From NCBI RefSeq assembly GCF_024341905.1, contig NZ_BQXY01000004.1, forward strand, positions 153,729-217,728: a DNA stretch of 64,000 nt. The letters are read 5' to 3'. The position numbers and the translations under genes are program-made. Shown here piece by piece: positions 27,376 through 36,978 of the stretch. Each line of letters opens with the position of its first letter. The first letter of the stretch is position 1. A model generated the notes under the pieces. It had not been told where the DNA came from, did not search any database, and saw only the letters and a program-made list of their open reading frames with translations. This stretch comes from Clostridium folliculivorans (lineage in GTDB: Bacteria; Bacillota; Clostridia; Clostridiales; Clostridiaceae).

Positions 27376-28749
27376 TTGAACATATTCAGACGTAAAACAA
27401 TTAATGATTTTAATGAAGCAACAGAGCATAGTGGTCTTAAAAGAAAACTTACAGCTTTTGACTTGGCAGCTTTAGGTATTGGTTCAGTAGTTGGAACTGG
27501 TATATTTGTAGCTACAGGACAAGGCGCTCAACTTGCTGGACCTGCTGTTACAATATCTTATATAGTTGCAGCTATAGTTAGTGCTTTATGCGCCCTTACT
27601 TATTCGGAATTAGCATCAATGTTTCCTGTTTCAGGTAGTACATATTCATACTCCTATGTTGCCTTCGGTGAAATAATAGCTTGGATAATAGGATGGGATT
27701 TGATATTAGAATACCTAGTTTCTGCAGCAGCAGTTGCCTCAGGTTGGTCAGGAACCTTAGTCGGTATATTAAAGGATTATGGTATAGCTATTCCAACTGC
27801 ATTAACAACAGCACCTATAAGTGGTGGTATAGTTGATTTACCAGCAGTAATTATAACTCTTATAGTCACTTGGATTTTATATATAGGAGTTTCTGAAAGT
27901 GCTAAGGTAAATAATATAATAGTAGGAATTAAAATATTCGTAATACTTGTGTTTGTAGTATTAGGTATAACTCATATAAATGTGGCAAACTATCATCCTT
28001 TTGCGCCTTTTGGAACAAAGGGAATAATGACGGGAGCATCAATAATATTCTTCGCTTTTATAGGGTTTGATGCTGTATCAACTGCAGCGGAAGAAACTAA
28101 AAATCCAAAGAAAGATGTACCTATGGGACTTGCTATATGTTTAATAGCAGTAATTGTTCTATATATCGCAGTATCCTTGATATTAACAGGGATAGTACCA
28201 TTCAAGAGTATAAATATCGACAACGCTTTACCAGGTGCCTTATCTACTATAGGTATAACTTGGGGATCGGCTTTAGTTGGTGTTGGAGCTGTAATAGGAA
28301 TGATTTCAACTCTACTTGTAACTCTATATGGACAAGTAAGAATATTCATGGTTATGTCTAGAGATGGATTACTTCCAAAAAGATTTGCAAAGGTAAATAA
28401 AAGGTTTGGAACGCCAGGTCTTTGTACTGTAATAACAGGAATAATAACTGCTATTATGGCAGGTTTCTTACCACTAGGTATTATAATGGAACTTTGTAAC
28501 ATAGGAACATTATTTGCATTTGTTCTAGTTTCTATTGGGGTTGTAGTTTTAAGAAAAGCTATGCCTGATATAGAAAGAAAGTTTAAGTGCCCAGGAGTGC
28601 CATTTACTCCGATATTAACAGTTATATTCTGTGGATATCTTATGTCATTCTTACCAATCCAAACGTGGATAAGATTTGTAGTTTGGCTTTTACTTGGATT
28701 AATTATATACTTCGTTTATGGGTATAAAAACAGTAGTTTAAATAAATAG
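27376..28749 (+). CDS. APC-family amino acid permease
   Basis: 457 residues from the TTG at 27376, seven bases after GGGGG. The ATG two codons upstream is too close to that RBS. The resulting start MNIFRRK fits the YfnA/CAT branch, with GLKRKLTAFDLAALGIGSVVG, GTGIFV and about twelve membrane helices. The signature AFIGFDAVSTAAEETKNP is present. It is a cationic or general amino-acid uptake system; the substrate cannot be set. A bulged 20-bp terminator follows. Confidence 0.9.
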   Translation: MNIFRRKTINDFNEATEHSGLKRKLTAFDLAALGIGSVVGTGIFVATGQGAQLAGPAVTISYIVAAIVSALCALTYSELASMFPVSGSTYSYSYVAFGEIIAWIIGWDLILEYLVSAAAVASGWSGTLVGILKDYGIAIPTALTTAPISGGIVDLPAVIITLIVTWILYIGVSESAKVNNIIVGIKIFVILVFVVLGITHINVANYHPFAPFGTKGIMTGASIIFFAFIGFDAVSTAAEETKNPKKDVPMGLAICLIAVIVLYIAVSLILTGIVPFKSINIDNALPGALSTIGITWGSALVGVGAVIGMISTLLVTLYGQVRIFMVMSRDGLLPKRFAKVNKRFGTPGLCTVITGIITAIMAGFLPLGIIMELCNIGTLFAFVLVSIGVVVLRKAMPDIERKFKCPGVPFTPILTVIFCGYLMSFLPIQTWIRFVVWLLLGLIIYFVYGYKNSSLNK

Positions 28750-28755
28750 TCATTC

Positions 28756-28812
28756 AAAATACACTATATCAATACTTAAAGCAACAAATTAGTATTGAGT
28801 AGTGTATTTTTA
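28756..28812 (+). terminator. Terminator of the amino acid permease gene
   Basis: AAAATACACTA...TCAATACT (28756-28776) pairs with AGTATTGA...TAGTGTATTTT (28791-28810) with a single small bulge, and the stem ends in a T-run. Confidence 0.85.
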
Positions 28813-28977
28813 TCCAGTTAAATACAAAGTATGACAGATAGAATAATAATTTGTTAAAACAATTATATGATATATTTTCCATTGTAAAAATTGCTAAATG
28901 AATTAAAATAAAGTAAAATTAATAAGGACATATTAAACTCTTAGAACAAAAAGAAAGTAGCATATAGGGGGAGAAAA

Positions 28978-29439
28978 ATGAAAAAATTAATTGCATTTTT
29001 ATTTACGTTTTTATTAGTTTCTTTTGGATTAGGACACAATGCTTTTGCAGCAACAAATGATGATAAGTCAGACATTCTTGCAAAGATTCAGCAAACTAAT
29101 CAACAAATTCAAGTTTTAATAGATAATGCTCAAACAAAGGGTTCAGAAATAAATATAGAACTCGATAAAAAAGTAGTAGAACTAGAGAGCGAAAAGGCTA
29201 ATTATACAGGACAAGATGATAAGATAGCTGAAATTGATAAAGAAATTGTTAATTTAAGAGAAGAAGCTAACAAAGAGATAGACAAGCTTTGCTTAGATTT
29301 ATATAATGAAACTGAGGACTTAGCTAATGCCATGGTAGCAGAGGCTACAGCAGGCGGAATTGAGGTTCAGAAGGAATATTTTGACTATAATATTGGCGGG
29401 AAAATTATTGCGATAGATCCTGTTCACGTAGTGGACTAA
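28978..29439 (+). CDS. Small secreted coiled-coil protein
   Basis: 153 residues. The signal peptide (1-25) ends HNAFA-ATN. The mature protein is mostly a charged coiled coil (residues 30-115: IQQTNQQIQVLIDNAQ, VELESEKANYTGQDDKIAEIDKEI) and ends in a short beta-like tail (GGKIIAIDPVHVVD). No catalytic motif is visible. RBS GGGGGAG. It lies 78 bp upstream of the cupin-HD-GYP gene on the same strand, with no terminator between, so co-transcription is possible. Confidence 0.8.
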   Translation: MKKLIAFLFTFLLVSFGLGHNAFAATNDDKSDILAKIQQTNQQIQVLIDNAQTKGSEINIELDKKVVELESEKANYTGQDDKIAEIDKEIVNLREEANKEIDKLCLDLYNETEDLANAMVAEATAGGIEVQKEYFDYNIGGKIIAIDPVHVVD

Positions 29440-29516
29440 AAGTACAATATTAGACAGCAATTTAAATATATAAATCTTCTAATGTTAATAATCATATACC
29501 TGGTTTAGGAGGAATT

Positions 29517-30422
29517 ATGTCTGGAATATTTTTAAATCGTAAAGGTAGTTATATAGAAAAAGTTTTAAGCAATAAAACGCAGCTTTCATTATTGGCAAAT
29601 AGTGGACAAACAGAAATAATGCTTCAAAAGATTGATAAAAATACAATCTTTTTTGTATATCCAGCAGACAGTTCTGAACTAATGGAGTTTTTTTATATAT
29701 TAGAAGGTGAGCTGGTATTAGAGTTCGATGGAGAAATGATAAAACTAAAAAATGGTGATTATTATTTTTCAAAGGACTTAGAAAATAAGGCTTTTTTCAA
29801 AACTATAACCGATGTTCAGATACTTTATGTGAGTGATAAGCCAGTTTTTCACTTAATAAGTAATAAGATGAAGGACTTGGAAGATATGAGAAATGCTGTT
29901 GAAGAAAAAGATATGTATACTCATGCTCATGGGGAAAGAGTAAAAGAATATTCGGTGAAAATAGGTGAAAAGTTATTATTATCAAATGCAAAGATTACTT
30001 GTTTGAATTATGCTGCAGCATTTCATGACTTGGGAAAGATAAATGTTCCAGATGAAGTCTTAAAAAAACCAGGTAGACTTACAACAGAAGAATTTGAATA
30101 TATAAAAAAACATCCTAAGGATGGAGAAGATATAGTAAAAGATACATTTATAAAAGAATCAGCTCTTGGAATAGGACAGCATCATGAAAGATTAGATGGA
30201 AGCGGTTATCCTTTAGGACTAAAGGGAGACGAAATCTGTTTAGAAGCCAAGATAATTGGTGTTGCAGATTCTTATGATGCTATGACTTCTGATCGTCCTT
30301 ATAGAAAAGGTATGGAGCCAGGGGATGCTTTAAGAGAACTTAAAGCCTTGGTAGGGAAACACTACGATGAGTTGATTATATCTAAGTTAGAAGAAGTGCT
30401 TAAAGAAGAAGGTTTAATATAA
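29517..30422 (+). CDS. Cupin plus HD-GYP domain protein (probable c-di-GMP phosphodiesterase)
   Basis: 301 residues. Residues 1-115 form a cupin-like beta fold (FFYILEGELVLEFDGEMIKLKNGDYYF). Residues 125-300 are an HD-GYP domain with HAHGERV, the HD pair in AAFHDLGKI, HHERLDGSGYP and the RPYRKG tail, so metal ligands and the GYP loop are complete. It probably hydrolyses c-di-GMP under control of a small ligand sensed by the cupin (inference). RBS AGGAGG. A strong terminator follows. Confidence 0.9.
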   Translation: MSGIFLNRKGSYIEKVLSNKTQLSLLANSGQTEIMLQKIDKNTIFFVYPADSSELMEFFYILEGELVLEFDGEMIKLKNGDYYFSKDLENKAFFKTITDVQILYVSDKPVFHLISNKMKDLEDMRNAVEEKDMYTHAHGERVKEYSVKIGEKLLLSNAKITCLNYAAAFHDLGKINVPDEVLKKPGRLTTEEFEYIKKHPKDGEDIVKDTFIKESALGIGQHHERLDGSGYPLGLKGDEICLEAKIIGVADSYDAMTSDRPYRKGMEPGDALRELKALVGKHYDELIISKLEEVLKEEGLI

Positions 30423-30464
30423 AAAATATGTCTAAGAGTTTAATAAAAAGTTTTGCTTAATATA

Positions 30465-30498
30465 TAATAGAAAGGCAGTTTAAGCTGCCTTTCTATTA
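30465..30498. terminator. Terminator after the HD-GYP gene
   Basis: TAATAGAAAGGCAG (30465-30478) pairs perfectly with CTGCCTTTCTATTA (30485-30498), 6-base loop, followed by TTTTT. Confidence 0.92.
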
Positions 30499-30530
30499 TT
30501 TTTGCGTTATAAAGAGATAGAGTTGATTTA

Positions 30531-30625
30531 GATGAACCACTTCATAATTAAATTTATATTTTCAAATTCTCCTCTCAGAAACCAGAGGAGTTTTGAAAAT
30601 AGATTTCAGATTGAAGTGGTTCATC
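30531..30625. repeat. Family 1 palindromic element, copy 2 (inverted orientation)
   Basis: 14-bp ends GATGAACCACTTCA (30531-30544) and TGAAGTGGTTCATC (30612-30625). The central stem CTCCTCT (30569-30575) pairs with AGAGGAG (30584-30590) around an 8-base loop. The reverse complement aligns along its whole length with copy 1 (18470), and paired bases change together (CTCTCAC/GTGAGAG there, CTCCTCT/AGAGGAG here). It lies between a terminator and topB. Confidence 0.9.
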
Positions 30626-30693
30626 TTTAATTAGTAGTTAAAAAGATTTCTTTGTGGTAATATAAGCATAGAAAAACTGAAAGGGTTGTTGAT

Positions 30694-32889
30694 ATGAGTA
30701 AGATAGTAGTACTAGCAGAAAAGCCATCAGTAGCTAGAGAAATTGCAAGAGTTTTAAAGTGTGGTAAAAAAGGTAATGGATATTTAGAAGGTGAAAAATA
30801 TATAATTACTTGGGCGTTAGGGCACTTAGTTACCCTTGCAGATCCAGAAGCTTATGATGATAAATATAAAAGTTGGAAGTTAGAAGATCTTCCTATGCTC
30901 CCTGATCACTTAAAACTTGTAGTTATAAAACAAAGTGGGAAGCAGTATAACGCTGTTAAGGAGCAATTAAATAGAAAAGATGTAACTGAAATTATAATAG
31001 CAACTGATGCAGGACGTGAAGGTGAATTGGTTGCAAGATGGATCATAGAAAAGGCTAGAGTTAACAAGCCTATAAAAAGATTATGGATATCCTCTCAAAC
31101 AGATAAGGCTATATTAGAGGGTTTTAAGAATCTAAAACCAGGATCACAATATGATAATTTATATAAAGCAGCTGCTTGTAGAGCTGAGGCAGACTGGGTA
31201 GTAGGTCTTAATATAACTAGAGCACTTACATGCAAGCATAATGCACAGCTTACTGCAGGTCGTGTTCAATCAGCTACTTTAGCTATGATAGTGAATCGTG
31301 AAGAAGAGATAAAGAACTTTAAACCAAAGGATTATTTTACTATAAGTGCTAAGACAAAAGGATTTACTCTTAGCTGGAGAGATAAAAATAACAATGGTAG
31401 TATTTTTGAAGAAGATAGGGCAAATAAGATAATTGCAGCAGTTAAAGGAAAAGAAGCCAATGTAGTTGATGTCATAGAGAGCAATAAGAAGCAATTTGCT
31501 CCTGCACTTTATGATTTAACAGAGCTTCAAAGGGATGCCAACAGAATATTTGGATATTCAGCAAAGCAGACTTTATCTATAATGCAGAGATTATATGAGA
31601 ACTTTAAGATACTTACTTATCCTAGAACAGATTCAAGATATATTTCTAGTGATATAGTAGCTACTTTGCCAGAAAGACTTAAAGCAATTTCTATAAGTAA
31701 TTATAGAGCTGCTGCTACTGAGATTTTAAACGGTAAGATAAATGCACATAAAGGCTTTGTAGATAACAGCAAGGTAAGTGATCACCATGCAATTATTCCT
31801 ACAGAAGAAAAAGTTAATTTAGCAGTACTAAGCAGTGAAGAAAGACATATCTATGACTTAGTTGTTAAGAGATTTTTAGCTGTGATGTTACCTCCATATG
31901 AGTATGTACAGACAACAATATCTACAGATATAAGTGGAGAAACTTTTGTGGCCAAAGGAAATGTTATAAAGTCAAAGGGGTGGAAGAAGGTTTATGATAG
32001 GGTTGATGATCTTACAGATGATGAAGATGAAAAGGATAGCCAAGAGTTACCTGTTGTAAAGAAGGGTGACAAACTTCCTATATTATCAGTAGATAGTAAA
32101 AAACAACAAACTAAACCACCAGCAAGATTTAATGAAGGTACTCTACTTTCAGCTATGGAAAAGCCTCATAAATATGTATCAGTAGATAAGGTTTCTGCTA
32201 AAACTCTAGGAGAAACTGGTGGAATAGGAACAGTTGCTACTAGAGCAGATATAATAGAGAAGTTATATAACATGTTCTATATAGAGAAGAGCGGAAAAGA
32301 CATAATTCCGACTTCAAAAGGAAAGCAACTTATAGAATTAGTTCCAGAAGAACTTAAATCGCCTTTAATGACTGCTAAATGGGAACTTGAACTTGATCTT
32401 ATAAGTAAAGGAAAGAAAAATCCTAAGGTTTTCACAGAAGAAATGAGAAATTATGCAAAAGAGTTAGTTCAAGATGTTAAAGGAAGTAGTGATAAGTTTA
32501 GGCACGATAATGTAACTGGTAAGAAGTGTCCTGAATGTGGCAAGTATATGCTAGAAGTAAGCGGAAAGAACGGAAAGATGCTGGTTTGTCAGGATAGAGA
32601 ATGCGGTCACAGAGAAAACTTAAGCAGATTTACAAATGCTAGATGCCCAGAGTGTCATAAAAAGCTTGAACTAAGGGGTCAAGGAGAAGGTCAAATATAT
32701 GTATGTGCAAATACTAATTGCAGCTTCAGAGAAAAAGCAAGTTCCTTTAATAAGAGATTTGATAATAAATCAGATAAGGTAAATAAAAAAGAAGTTTCAA
32801 ACATAATGAAAAAGATGAAAAAAGAAAGCGATGCTCCTATAAATAATGCTTTTGCTGACCTTATGTCAATGTTTGGTAAGGAAGAATAG
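30694..32889 (+). CDS. topB: DNA topoisomerase III
   Basis: 731 residues. The Toprim domain (1-150) has the Mg-binding DAGREGE stretch. The catalytic Tyr309 lies in TYPRTDSRY. Near the C-terminus two zinc-ribbon modules are seen (CPECGKYM...CQDRECGH and CPECHKKL...CANTNC). A type IA enzyme that decatenates and relaxes negatively supercoiled DNA. It is preceded by a palindromic element, with RBS GAAAGGG. About 240 bp of AT-rich non-coding DNA follow, including a weak hairpin at 33062-33115. Confidence 0.95.
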   Translation: MSKIVVLAEKPSVAREIARVLKCGKKGNGYLEGEKYIITWALGHLVTLADPEAYDDKYKSWKLEDLPMLPDHLKLVVIKQSGKQYNAVKEQLNRKDVTEIIIATDAGREGELVARWIIEKARVNKPIKRLWISSQTDKAILEGFKNLKPGSQYDNLYKAAACRAEADWVVGLNITRALTCKHNAQLTAGRVQSATLAMIVNREEEIKNFKPKDYFTISAKTKGFTLSWRDKNNNGSIFEEDRANKIIAAVKGKEANVVDVIESNKKQFAPALYDLTELQRDANRIFGYSAKQTLSIMQRLYENFKILTYPRTDSRYISSDIVATLPERLKAISISNYRAAATEILNGKINAHKGFVDNSKVSDHHAIIPTEEKVNLAVLSSEERHIYDLVVKRFLAVMLPPYEYVQTTISTDISGETFVAKGNVIKSKGWKKVYDRVDDLTDDEDEKDSQELPVVKKGDKLPILSVDSKKQQTKPPARFNEGTLLSAMEKPHKYVSVDKVSAKTLGETGGIGTVATRADIIEKLYNMFYIEKSGKDIIPTSKGKQLIELVPEELKSPLMTAKWELELDLISKGKKNPKVFTEEMRNYAKELVQDVKGSSDKFRHDNVTGKKCPECGKYMLEVSGKNGKMLVCQDRECGHRENLSRFTNARCPECHKKLELRGQGEGQIYVCANTNCSFREKASSFNKRFDNKSDKVNKKEVSNIMKKMKKESDAPINNAFADLMSMFGKEE

Positions 32890-33140
32890 TATATACTTGA
32901 AGCTAATGTTTAAGTTTAGTACTTTAATGGATAAAATGAAAAAATACTAGCTAATATCAATATATTTTTAAGGATATAGATTTTGAAATTATATCATATA
33001 GCAATTATTATTAACTTATAGTATAACTTGACTTTAGATGTAACAACTAATATAAGTAGCCTAATAGGCTTTTAAAGTAAAGTTAAAGAATATAATTTAA
33101 ATATAAAAGCTATTAAAGATATATTTAGGAGATGAGCTTC

Positions 33141-33662
33141 ATGACTGAATCTTTTGGGAATGGAAGTAATAAAAGACCTATATTAAAGATACCTTATTCA
33201 AGTTTAGAAAGAATATTAGAGATAATATCAATCGCGGCCATAATTGTGGTGATAGGAATGCTTACAGCTTGCTGGGATAGAATACCTCAGCATATAGCTA
33301 CTCATTTTGGAATAACAGGAGAGCCTGATGGCTGGGGGAGTAAAAATACTTTACTTATAATGCCTATAATATCAATATTATTCTATGTTTTATTGACTAC
33401 ATTGAGTAAGTTTCCTCATGTTTTTAATTATGTGGTAGATATAAATGAGATAAATGCGAGAGATCAATATAGCAATGCAAGAAGGCTTATGATCTTTATA
33501 AAAACTGAACTTTTGGTATATCTTTCAGTAATGGAATATAATTCATTGATGGTAGCATTAGGTAATAAGAGCAACTTAGGAATACTATCCTTGCCGTTGT
33601 TTATATTAGCTATATTTGGAACTGTAGTTTATTTTGTTAGAAAGTCATTAAGCTACAAATAA
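33141..33662 (+). CDS. DUF1648-domain membrane protein
   Basis: 173 residues from ATG 33141, nine bases after AGGAG; an ATG at 33132 touches the RBS. The DUF1648 block is WDRIPQHIATHFGITGEPDGWGSK, split around GITGEPDGWG, after a first membrane helix. Four membrane segments in all. Such domains occur in SdpI-type immunity and membrane proteins; here the SdpI part is missing. Function unknown. A terminator follows. Confidence 0.8.
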   Translation: MTESFGNGSNKRPILKIPYSSLERILEIISIAAIIVVIGMLTACWDRIPQHIATHFGITGEPDGWGSKNTLLIMPIISILFYVLLTTLSKFPHVFNYVVDINEINARDQYSNARRLMIFIKTELLVYLSVMEYNSLMVALGNKSNLGILSLPLFILAIFGTVVYFVRKSLSYK

Positions 33663-33680
33663 TTACTTAAAAACAATGAT

Positions 33681-33718
33681 AAAAAGGCTGTAAAACTATT
33701 TTGTTTTACAGCTTTTTT
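33681..33718 (+). terminator. Terminator after the DUF1648 gene
   Basis: GCTGTAAAAC (33687-33696) pairs with GTTTTACAGC (33703-33712), followed by TTTTTT and preceded by AAAAAG. Confidence 0.9.
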
Positions 33719-33914
33719 CTGATTAGACTAGGTAAGGTGTCTTCAATTAGAGATTTTGAATATTAAAAATTTTCATAAATAGAAACCACAAAATAAGTAG
33801 GTTGATTTATAATATTAGTAAGTAATAAAATTAATATAAATCGTATTATTATATAAATAGAGATTAAACATTACATAAATGAATACGATTACTTATATTT
33901 TAGGAGGATGTAAA

Positions 33915-35264
33915 ATGGATAAGAGAGGTTTGAAGATAGTTACCATAGGGGGAGGGTCAAGCTATACACCAGAATTGGTTGAAGGTTTGATTAAAAGATA
34001 TAATGAACTTCCTGTTACAGAATACTGGTTGGTGGACATTGAAGAAGGAAAAGAAAAATTAGAGATAGTAGGTAACTTAGCTAAAAGAATGGTAGAAAAA
34101 GCAGGAGTTCCAATGGGAATTCATATGACCTTAGATAGAAAAGAAGCTTTAAAGGATGCTGATTTTGTTACAACTCAGCTTCGTGTAGGCTTACTTCCAG
34201 CTCGTGCTAAGGATGAAAGAATTCCTTTGAGCCATGGATTTTTGGGACAAGAAACTAATGGAGCAGGTGGATTATTTAAAGCATTAAGAACAGTTCCGGT
34301 TATACTTGATATTGCCAAGGAAATGAAAGAGCTCTGTCCAAATGCATGGCTTATAAACTTTACAAATCCTGCTGGAATAGTTACGGAAGCATTATTAAGG
34401 TATGGAGAACATAAAAAAGTTATAGGAGTATGTAATGTGCCTATAGGACTTGAGTTCTCAATAGCAGCATTGCTTGGAGTGGAACACTCAAGAATAAGAG
34501 TAGATTTTGCTGGTCTTAATCATATGGTATACGGTGAAAGAGTTTATTTAGATGGTAAGGATATAACTAATGAAGTAATGGAAAAGCTACTTGATCCAAA
34601 CAATGAAAGTCCAACTATGGCAAATATAAAAGCTATGCAATGGGAAACTGAGTTTATTAGAGCTTTGAAACTTATACCTTGTCCATACCACAGGTATTAC
34701 TATAAAAGAGGCGATATGCTTAAGGAAGAATTAGAAAGTTATTCTAAAGGACAAACTCGTGCTGAAGTCGTAATGCAAGTTGAGAGGGAATTGTTTGAAT
34801 TATATAAGGATGTTAATTTAGCTGTAAAACCTGAACAATTATCAAAGCGTGGAGGAGCTCATTACTCAGATGTCGCATGTAATGTAATAAATGCAATATA
34901 CAATGATAAGAATACAGTAATAGCTGTGAACACAAGAAATGGCAATACCTTGAGTAATTTTGATATGAATTCTGCAGTGGAAGTAAGCTGCTATGTTGGA
35001 AAAGAAGGACCAAACCCTGTAGAGACTGTAACAGATCTTCCAATTGCGGTACAGGGGCTTACTGCACAAATTAAAGCCTTTGAAAGATTAGCAGCAGAAG
35101 CTGCATATACTGGAAATTATGATACGGCTTTATTGGCAATGGTTACTAATCCTTTGGTCAGTGATGATTTAAAAGGTAGACAATTATTAGATGAGATGTT
35201 AGTTGCTCATAAAAATCATTTACCTCAATTTAAAGAAGTTATAGATAAATTAGAGAATAAATAA
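33915..35264 (+). CDS. 6-phospho-beta-glucosidase, GH4 (NAD- and Mn-dependent)
   Basis: 449 residues from ATG 33915 (RBS AGGAGG). The GH4 features are the NAD loop TIGGGSSYTPELVEG, NFTNPAG, the metal-ligand Cys173 in CNVPIG and His203 in GLNHMVYG. It hydrolyses 6-phospho-beta-glucosides such as cellobiose 6-phosphate by an oxidation-elimination mechanism in the cytosol. No PTS gene is adjacent, but a lactose/cellobiose-type IIB and an RpiR regulator lie 6-8 kb away. Symbol licH or celF is possible; I leave it blank. Confidence 0.93.
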   Translation: MDKRGLKIVTIGGGSSYTPELVEGLIKRYNELPVTEYWLVDIEEGKEKLEIVGNLAKRMVEKAGVPMGIHMTLDRKEALKDADFVTTQLRVGLLPARAKDERIPLSHGFLGQETNGAGGLFKALRTVPVILDIAKEMKELCPNAWLINFTNPAGIVTEALLRYGEHKKVIGVCNVPIGLEFSIAALLGVEHSRIRVDFAGLNHMVYGERVYLDGKDITNEVMEKLLDPNNESPTMANIKAMQWETEFIRALKLIPCPYHRYYYKRGDMLKEELESYSKGQTRAEVVMQVERELFELYKDVNLAVKPEQLSKRGGAHYSDVACNVINAIYNDKNTVIAVNTRNGNTLSNFDMNSAVEVSCYVGKEGPNPVETVTDLPIAVQGLTAQIKAFERLAAEAAYTGNYDTALLAMVTNPLVSDDLKGRQLLDEMLVAHKNHLPQFKEVIDKLENK

Positions 35265-35277
35265 AATAATATAGTTA

Positions 35278-35320
35278 AACATAAAAGTGCTCAAGCTATT
35301 TGCATGAGCACTTTTATGTT
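35278..35320 (+). terminator. Terminator after the GH4 gene
   Basis: A perfect 16-bp stem, AACATAAAAGTGCTCA (35278-35293) with TGAGCACTTTTATGTT (35305-35320), 11-base loop. Confidence 0.88.
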
Positions 35321-35328
35321 TATCTATG

Positions 35329-35530
35329 TTGAAATTAAGGTGTCTCTACATCCGATACTTTAATGAGCTTCGCAAAGAATTAATATGATTTTCTACGATT
35401 TCATAGCTAAAACTGTATAACTCGCTACGCTTGGACAATACAGTTTTTTTACGCTATTACATCTACAAAAATCATTTAATTCTAATAGCTCGCTCATATA
35501 GCATCTCCTGTAGCGACATCTTAATTTCAA
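35329..35530. repeat. Family 2 palindromic (MITE-like) element, copy 1
   Basis: 202 bp. Terminal inverted repeats TTGAAATTAAGGTGTC (35329-35344) and GACATCTTAATTTCAA (35515-35530) differ at one position. Nested inside are AATTAATATGATTTT versus AAAATCATTTAATT, ATAGC versus GCTAT, and AAACTGTAT versus ATACAGTTT. It aligns end to end with 62485-62684 at roughly 80 percent identity by eye. No ORF inside; no clear target-site duplication. Confidence 0.88.
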
Positions 35531-35629
35531 TACTAATATTAAATATATAAATGATATGTGTTAATACTATTATTTCCTTAAAAGGTATATAATATATATT
35601 AAGGTGTTTTGTGAGAGGTGATATAGAGT

Positions 35630-36739
35630 ATGATAAAGAGCTTATTTTTAGATAGGAAAACACTAAAAGAACTGGATTTTGGTATTATAATTACTGTCAT
35701 ATTAATTGTTTTATTTGGAGCATATAATATTGCGACTTGTAGTGGTAAAGGAAGTCAACAGGTAAAGTGGCTTATATTATCTTTAGCAATATCCTACATA
35801 GTATTGTTAATTGATTATGTAGATTTAAAGATATATGTGAAGATATTTTATTGGTTGTGTATGATACTGCTTTTATATACACTTTATTTTGGAAGAACAA
35901 TAAATGGCGCAACTGGATGGGTTTATGTTGGTTTTTATATACAGCCAGCGGAGATAGCTAAAATTGCATTGATTATGATGCTTGGTGTAAAGCTCGAAGA
36001 TATGGAGTTTAAGGTTAATAATATAAGAAATCTTATAATACTAGGTATATATTGTGCCATACCTATGGTGCTTATAATTAAGCAGCCAGATATGGGAATG
36101 ACTATGGTACTTTTTTTCATAGTACTCGGAATAGCTTTCGCCGCAAATCTTAATCTTAAAGTTTTAGGAGCAGGAATTTTAATCGTAATTATTTCTGTAG
36201 TAGGTATATGGAACTCAGGACATTTTATTAAGGACTACCAAAAAGGAAGAATAATTGCCTTTTTAGATCCAGAATCTTATGCATTAGGGGATGGGTACCA
36301 ATTACTTCAAGCAATGACTGGAGTTGGTTCAGGTGGATTCTTTGGAAAGAAGTTCACTGTTGAAAACCAAGCCAATGCTAATTACGTGGCAAGTAATGTA
36401 CCAGAACCTCAAACAGATTTCATATTTGCAGTTACTACAGAAAACTTTGGGACTTTAGGAGCAATTGTGCTGCTCAGTCTTTATGGATTTTTAATATATA
36501 GAATTATAGCAATAGCTAAAAAAGCGAAAGACGGATTTGGAATGATTTTTTCAGTAGGCATGGCTACTTATTTTACCTTCGCTATTTTACAAAATGCAGG
36601 AATGGCTATAGGAATCATGCCTATAACTGGCATAACTCTGCCACTGACAAGTTATGGAGGCAGTTCACTTCTTACTACTGTTGTATCAATCGCCTTAGTC
36701 TTAAACATCGGAATGAGAAGAAAGAAGATAGTTTTTTAA
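35630..36739 (+). CDS. RodA/FtsW/SpoVE-family peptidoglycan glycosyltransferase
   Basis: 369 residues, ten membrane segments. Family motifs include NGATGWVYVGFYIQPAEIAKI, split after GATGWV, KQPDMGM, the EPQTDFIFAV loop and the C-terminal GITLPLTSYGGSS. It polymerises lipid II for elongation (RodA) or sporulation/division (SpoVE/FtsW). It stands alone rather than in a mre or mur cluster, so the role within the SEDS family is open. The start has GAGAGGTGAT. Confidence 0.9.
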   Translation: MIKSLFLDRKTLKELDFGIIITVILIVLFGAYNIATCSGKGSQQVKWLILSLAISYIVLLIDYVDLKIYVKIFYWLCMILLLYTLYFGRTINGATGWVYVGFYIQPAEIAKIALIMMLGVKLEDMEFKVNNIRNLIILGIYCAIPMVLIIKQPDMGMTMVLFFIVLGIAFAANLNLKVLGAGILIVIISVVGIWNSGHFIKDYQKGRIIAFLDPESYALGDGYQLLQAMTGVGSGGFFGKKFTVENQANANYVASNVPEPQTDFIFAVTTENFGTLGAIVLLSLYGFLIYRIIAIAKKAKDGFGMIFSVGMATYFTFAILQNAGMAIGIMPITGITLPLTSYGGSSLLTTVVSIALVLNIGMRRKKIVF

Positions 36740-36835
36740 GTGTGTGTGTTCATAGAAATAAATAATCCACTTTCGTTAATATTTAATAGAGTCAGAAATT
36801 AAGTTCTGTAGAGTAGAACTTAAGGATATATAATT

Positions 36836-36894
36836 GAAAGGGAAATATATTATATAGACATTTAGGATGTGTCTGTACAATATATTTCCCTTTT
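36836..36894. terminator. Long hairpin after the RodA-family gene
   Basis: GAAAGGGAAATATATT (36836-36851) pairs with AATATATTTCCC and TTTT (36879-36894), and an inner stem AGACAT/ATGTGTCT lies within. A further small hairpin AAGTTCT/AGAACTT lies just upstream (about 36801-36821). It lies between convergent genes. Confidence 0.8.
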
Positions 36895-36978
36895 AACTTT
36901 TAGAAAAGCGAAAAAGTTTTGAGCTAATATATTAGATATATCGATAAAATTACTAGCTACGATTCATAATAGTTATAT

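Noticed and set aside
27993-28502. 169-codon minus-strand reading frame inside the amino acid permease gene
   Set aside because: It shadows a clear membrane-transporter frame, has no RBS and no recognisable family.
35329-35530. Insertion sequence
   Set aside because: No transposase reading frame and only about 200 bp; called a MITE-like repeat instead.
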